NCBI RefSeq assembly: GCF_014203755.1
Contig: NZ_JACHJS010000001.1
Coordinates: forward strand, 6,324,001 to 6,388,000
Length of the DNA: 64,000 nt
DNA from: Saccharothrix violaceirubra
Lineage (GTDB): Bacteria; Actinomycetota; Actinomycetes; Mycobacteriales; Pseudonocardiaceae
Direction of reading: 5' to 3'
The notes beneath the pieces are model-generated. The model had not been told where the DNA came from and made no database searches. It saw only the letters and a list, made by a program, of their open reading frames with translations. The translations under genes were made by a program, and so were the position numbers. Below, piece after piece: positions 62,301 through 64,000 of this stretch; position 1 is the first letter of the stretch; each line of letters opens with the position of its first letter.

Positions 62301-62332
62301 GAATGGATGTGGAGATCTGCCACGAAACGCAC
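59327..62332 (-). CDS. EndoQ-like PHP nuclease fused to UvrD/Rep helicase
   Basis: 1001 residues. The first 430 match the PHP family of archaeal/Bacillus endonuclease Q: VRFVADLHIHSKYSRACSRD (His8, His10), GTGDFTHPAW, LGLDSRDLLE, SNSDAHSPPMLG, a Cys cluster KCDVR..CPEC and LTVGVLSRVEELADRD. EndoQ nicks 5' of deaminated bases. After an Ala/Pro linker comes a UvrD-type helicase with Walker A GPGTGKTRT (Lys498), DEYQDVDEQQ, GDPDQAIYRFRGAD and TLHAAKGLEFPVVF. GTG 62332 is chosen because family members begin there; the frame is open to 62482. One chain would nick and then unwind damaged DNA (inference). Confidence 0.88.
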   Translation of the reverse strand: MRFVADLHIHSKYSRACSRDCDLEHLTWYARRKGIALVGTGDFTHPAWYDHLRDTLVPAEPGVFRLNDALDRDVDRRLPPRLAGAPVRFMLSVEISTIYKRGDRTRKVHHLVYMPDLESAAEFNRRLAKIGNLGSDGRPILGLDSRDLLEITLECGGYLVPAHVWTPWFAVLGSKSGFDAIEDCYADLADHVFAIETGLSSDPEMNWRISGLDRYRLVSNSDAHSPPMLGREATLFDTDLDYYSVKRALETGEGHAGSLEFFPEEGKYHVDGHRKCDVRMEPKETIAHKGICPECAKPLTVGVLSRVEELADRDEGFRPEGAAGFRNLVPLPEIMSEIVGTGPKSKKVLAEIDKLTAALGPELEILRDVPVDDVEPHSPLLAEALTRLRRGEVIRDAGYDGEYGVIRVFEPGELDRRKASFSLFEVAAPTPPKATRPAPEPRPAPAPRPAAVPASKSVSATPHPVSVSLLDGLDPDQRAAAATTSGPLLIVAGPGTGKTRTLTHRIAHLVTDHGVPPEQCLAITFTRRAAEEMAERLEALVPAHAARLTIATFHSLGVLLLRELHDRVGLGADFGIADPDRRLEIALEITGDAKQAKRLIEERDERYLKALRALDLVDFDDLVTVPLALLADDPDLVDRYRDRFRWISVDEYQDVDEQQYRLLRLLAPADGNLTAIGDPDQAIYRFRGADVGFFLRFKHDFPTAREVHLTRNYRSSARVVAGALQVIEPTTLVPGRELRPMGEHGDARIGLHRAVSEQAEAVFVARTIERVIGGASFHALDSGRVVEDGTQGLGFSDFAVLYRTDRQSRALVEALTTSGLPFQKRSHDRLLDRPGVARIVRELTFTPGDTVADRVRAVAGDDHTAYELLKPLAAECGADFERFHTELSVGVEVDTLDPRADRVSLLTLHAAKGLEFPVVFVVGCEDGLLPLRWPGAPASEEETNEERRLLFVGMTRAQRHLFLSHSAARPPSPFLVPLKEIERIGDASPRRRRQGTQLSLL

Positions 62333-62707
62333 CGGCGCACCGTACCGCCGGGGACCGACACTCTCGAACACCAGTCCGAGCGCATCGGTACTCCCTCGCG
62401 CCGAACGGGCGACGTCGACCGCTCGTCGAGGGCGATCACGGGACGGAATTACCGGAATCGGGCATTCATCCCCGACAGTCACACTATCGAGTGAAGGGTT
62501 GGGGAGTTCCTCACCCGAATGCCGACGACCGGACTACCGGGACGACCCCTGACTCCTGGCCGCCACATCGGCTCGACCGTTCGACGCACCGCCGCTGGGC
62601 GCACCTTGAGGCCATTCGGCGAAATTCCTTCCTTCGCGAGTCATTTTCACCTGATAGTCGGGCAGACTCCCCGGACACCGCTCACAAAAGCGCAAAGGAC
62701 GACCTCA
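62333..62707. other. Divergent intergenic region with promoter candidates
   Basis: No gene is seen unless the helicase starts upstream at 62482. On the minus strand GATAGT (62490-62485) could be a -10 box for the helicase gene. The stretch 62620-62700 is AT-richer than average and should hold the promoter of the plus-strand gene; AAAGGA at 62694-62699 is its ribosome site. Confidence 0.45.
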
Positions 62708-64000
62708 TTGGCCCGGATCGAAGACCCGACCCGCCCGACGACCCTCCACCGCCTGCACGCGGGCCGCGGACTGGCCGACTACCTGGTGGACGACGACCAC
62801 GTGCTAGTCGTGTTCGCCGGACCCGTGACCCTCGACGGCGTGGAGGCGTACCGGGTCGAAGGGGTGCTCGACGACGACCGCACCCGGCCGTCCGCCGTCG
62901 TCGTCCTGGTCCGGGTCGACGACCGCGTGTTCGCCGCGACGTGGGGCCACGGCGTCCGTCTGCTCGACGGCACCGCGATCGACCACCGGTCCCCCGGCGT
63001 CGAGCCGCACGTCGTCCGGCTCCTCACGCGCGTCGTCGGCACCGCGTCCACCGGGCGGGCCGACCGGTTCTTCGCCGACCTGCGGGAGGTCCTGCGGACG
63101 ATGACCGACGAGCACCCGCCCCTGCGCCGACTCGTCGGCGGACCGCTCGACCTCGCCGACGACGACCCGGTCCGGCTCCTGCTGGAGGACCGGCTCGCGG
63201 ACGCGCTCGGCGGCGGCGGCACCGACCGGGTCGACGTGCGGTGGCCTTCCGGCGCCCGGCCCTACGCCGACCGCACCCGGTCGTTCCGCAGCAACGACAT
63301 CGGCGGCTACGGCCCGTTGCGCGTCGACGGGCCCCTCGCCGTCGACCACGTCGTCGACCGGTTCGCCCTGCTGTGCAAGGGGACCCGCGTCGGCGAACTC
63401 CGGCAGGCCAGGCTGATCCCGTGCGCGGACGCGGACGCCCAGGCGCTGTTCACCGGGCCGATCGCGCTCGACCGCTGGATCGCGTTCGAGACCCGCGTCG
63501 ACGGCGACCGGTACTGCCTGCACCAGGGCCACTGGTACCGGCTGGACGCGGACACCGCCGCCGACCTGCGGTCCCGCGTCGAAGATCTGCTGCGCCGGCG
63601 CCGCGACCTCGGCCTGCCCGACTGGGCGCCGACCGACGACGAGGAGCGCTACCGCGACCGCGTGGCCGCCCGGACGCCGGGCTTCACGACCGTCGAACCG
63701 GTCGGCCTCGTCGGGCCCGACGACGAACTCGTGCACGTGGCCCGGCCGACGCCCGACGTGTTCGACCGGGCCAGGGCGGCGATGTGGGACCTGCGCCTGG
63801 GCCACCGTGTCGGTGCGGAACCCCGTTGTCGGACGGCGACGGTCGTGCTCGCCGTCCCGGGTGGCCTGCCCGTGGCCGACCTGCCCGCCGCGACGATGGC
63901 CGACCTGCTCGAACTCGGTGCGGATCTGGAGGTGCTCGGCGTCGCGTTGCGCTTCGCCGACATCCCCCTGGCGGGCCGGCCCGGAGCCAAGCCGACCGCG
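62708..64000 (+). CDS. DUF6119/TIGR04141-like protein, 5' part
   Basis: At least 431 codons, open to the window edge. TTG 62708 has AAAGGA 8 bases upstream. The protein is acidic, Asp/Arg-rich and without membrane segments. The central segment DRYCLHQGHWYRLDADTAAD, RVEDLLRRRRDLGLPDW and the later DELVHVARP resemble the DUF6119 (TIGR04141, sporadically distributed) family, whose members have been noted near phage-defence genes. The match is from memory of the family pattern and is weak; the C-terminus is missing. Nothing upstream is a defence gene. Confidence 0.55.
   Translation, partial: MARIEDPTRPTTLHRLHAGRGLADYLVDDDHVLVVFAGPVTLDGVEAYRVEGVLDDDRTRPSAVVVLVRVDDRVFAATWGHGVRLLDGTAIDHRSPGVEPHVVRLLTRVVGTASTGRADRFFADLREVLRTMTDEHPPLRRLVGGPLDLADDDPVRLLLEDRLADALGGGGTDRVDVRWPSGARPYADRTRSFRSNDIGGYGPLRVDGPLAVDHVVDRFALLCKGTRVGELRQARLIPCADADAQALFTGPIALDRWIAFETRVDGDRYCLHQGHWYRLDADTAADLRSRVEDLLRRRRDLGLPDWAPTDDEERYRDRVAARTPGFTTVEPVGLVGPDDELVHVARPTPDVFDRARAAMWDLRLGHRVGAEPRCRTATVVLAVPGGLPVADLPAATMADLLELGADLEVLGVALRFADIPLAGRPGAKPTA

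Noticed and set aside
62333..62482. 50-residue N-terminal extension of the EndoQ-UvrD fusion
   Set aside because: The family starts at the VRFVADLHIHS segment. The extra residues look random and a -10 box next to 62482 would place the transcript start inside them. Not fully excluded.

Overview
The window is very GC-rich (about 70%), tightly packed and made of unmistakably actinobacterial genes: an Rpf resuscitation factor with DUF348 and G5 domains, an EfeUOB iron system behind a DtxR/IdeR-type box, DivIVA-like proteins, a PknB-type kinase, Lrp, GTG/TTG starts and several leaderless promoters. Gene content and order follow the Mycobacterium tuberculosis segment Rv1002-Rv1026: pmt, rsmI, metG, tatD, rpfB, ksgA, ispE, a Pks16-like AMP ligase, pth, rplY, prs, glmU, mfd, mazG, an LpqU-like lytic transglycosylase, eno, ftsB, DUF501, ppx. 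No mycolate genes are seen and protein style is that of Pseudonocardiales (Saccharothrix/Lentzea/Actinosynnema type); the genus is an inference.

Layout. 1-5.7 kb: the end of an S10 carboxypeptidase and a five-gene oligopeptide ABC importer. 6.1-13.3 kb: a small unknown gene, ppx, a Thr-tailed lytic transglycosylase, DUF501, ftsB, eno, a TPR protein and a second lytic transglycosylase. 13.4-16.7 kb: efeU-efeO-efeB iron import under a probable IdeR box. 16.8-25.6 kb: tricorn protease, then mfd, a SurA-like lipoprotein and mazG. 25.9-29.0 kb: a sugar dehydrogenase, a TetR regulator and an acyl desaturase with a palindromic operator. 29.3-35.8 kb: tRNA-Gln, a GGDEF cyclase, glmU, prs, rplY, a four-repeat DivIVA-type protein and pth. 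35.8-41.7 kb: an acyl-AMP ligase, an eight-repeat DivIVA-type protein, an ABC-F ATPase and ispE. 41.8-44.7 kb: metNIQ behind a SAM-I riboswitch. 44.7-53.9 kb: ksgA, rpfB, tatD, metG, a probable EndoU toxin/immunity pair, rsmI and the protein mannosyltransferase. 53.9-64 kb: lrp and an amino-acid permease, a kinase with its membrane part at the N-terminus, a secreted chymotrypsin-like protease with a chitin-binding-type tail, an EndoQ-UvrD fusion helicase and a truncated DUF6119-like gene.

How the genes work together. The conserved backbone covers cell-wall precursor supply (glmU), wall remodelling (rpfB, two lytic transglycosylases), division (ftsB), translation (metG, pth, rplY, ksgA, rsmI), nucleotide supply and hygiene (prs, mazG) and transcription-coupled repair (mfd). 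Lineage-specific cassettes sit between backbone genes: iron import, methionine import, the toxin pair and the DivIVA-repeat genes.

The most unusual non-coding signal is a family of 22-bp tandem repeats at four intergenic places (6.7, 27.0-27.3, 33.8 and 38.8 kb). In four of five arrays the repeat starts 2-12 bases after a stop codon and in the same sense orientation, which suggests a mobile 3'-UTR element.
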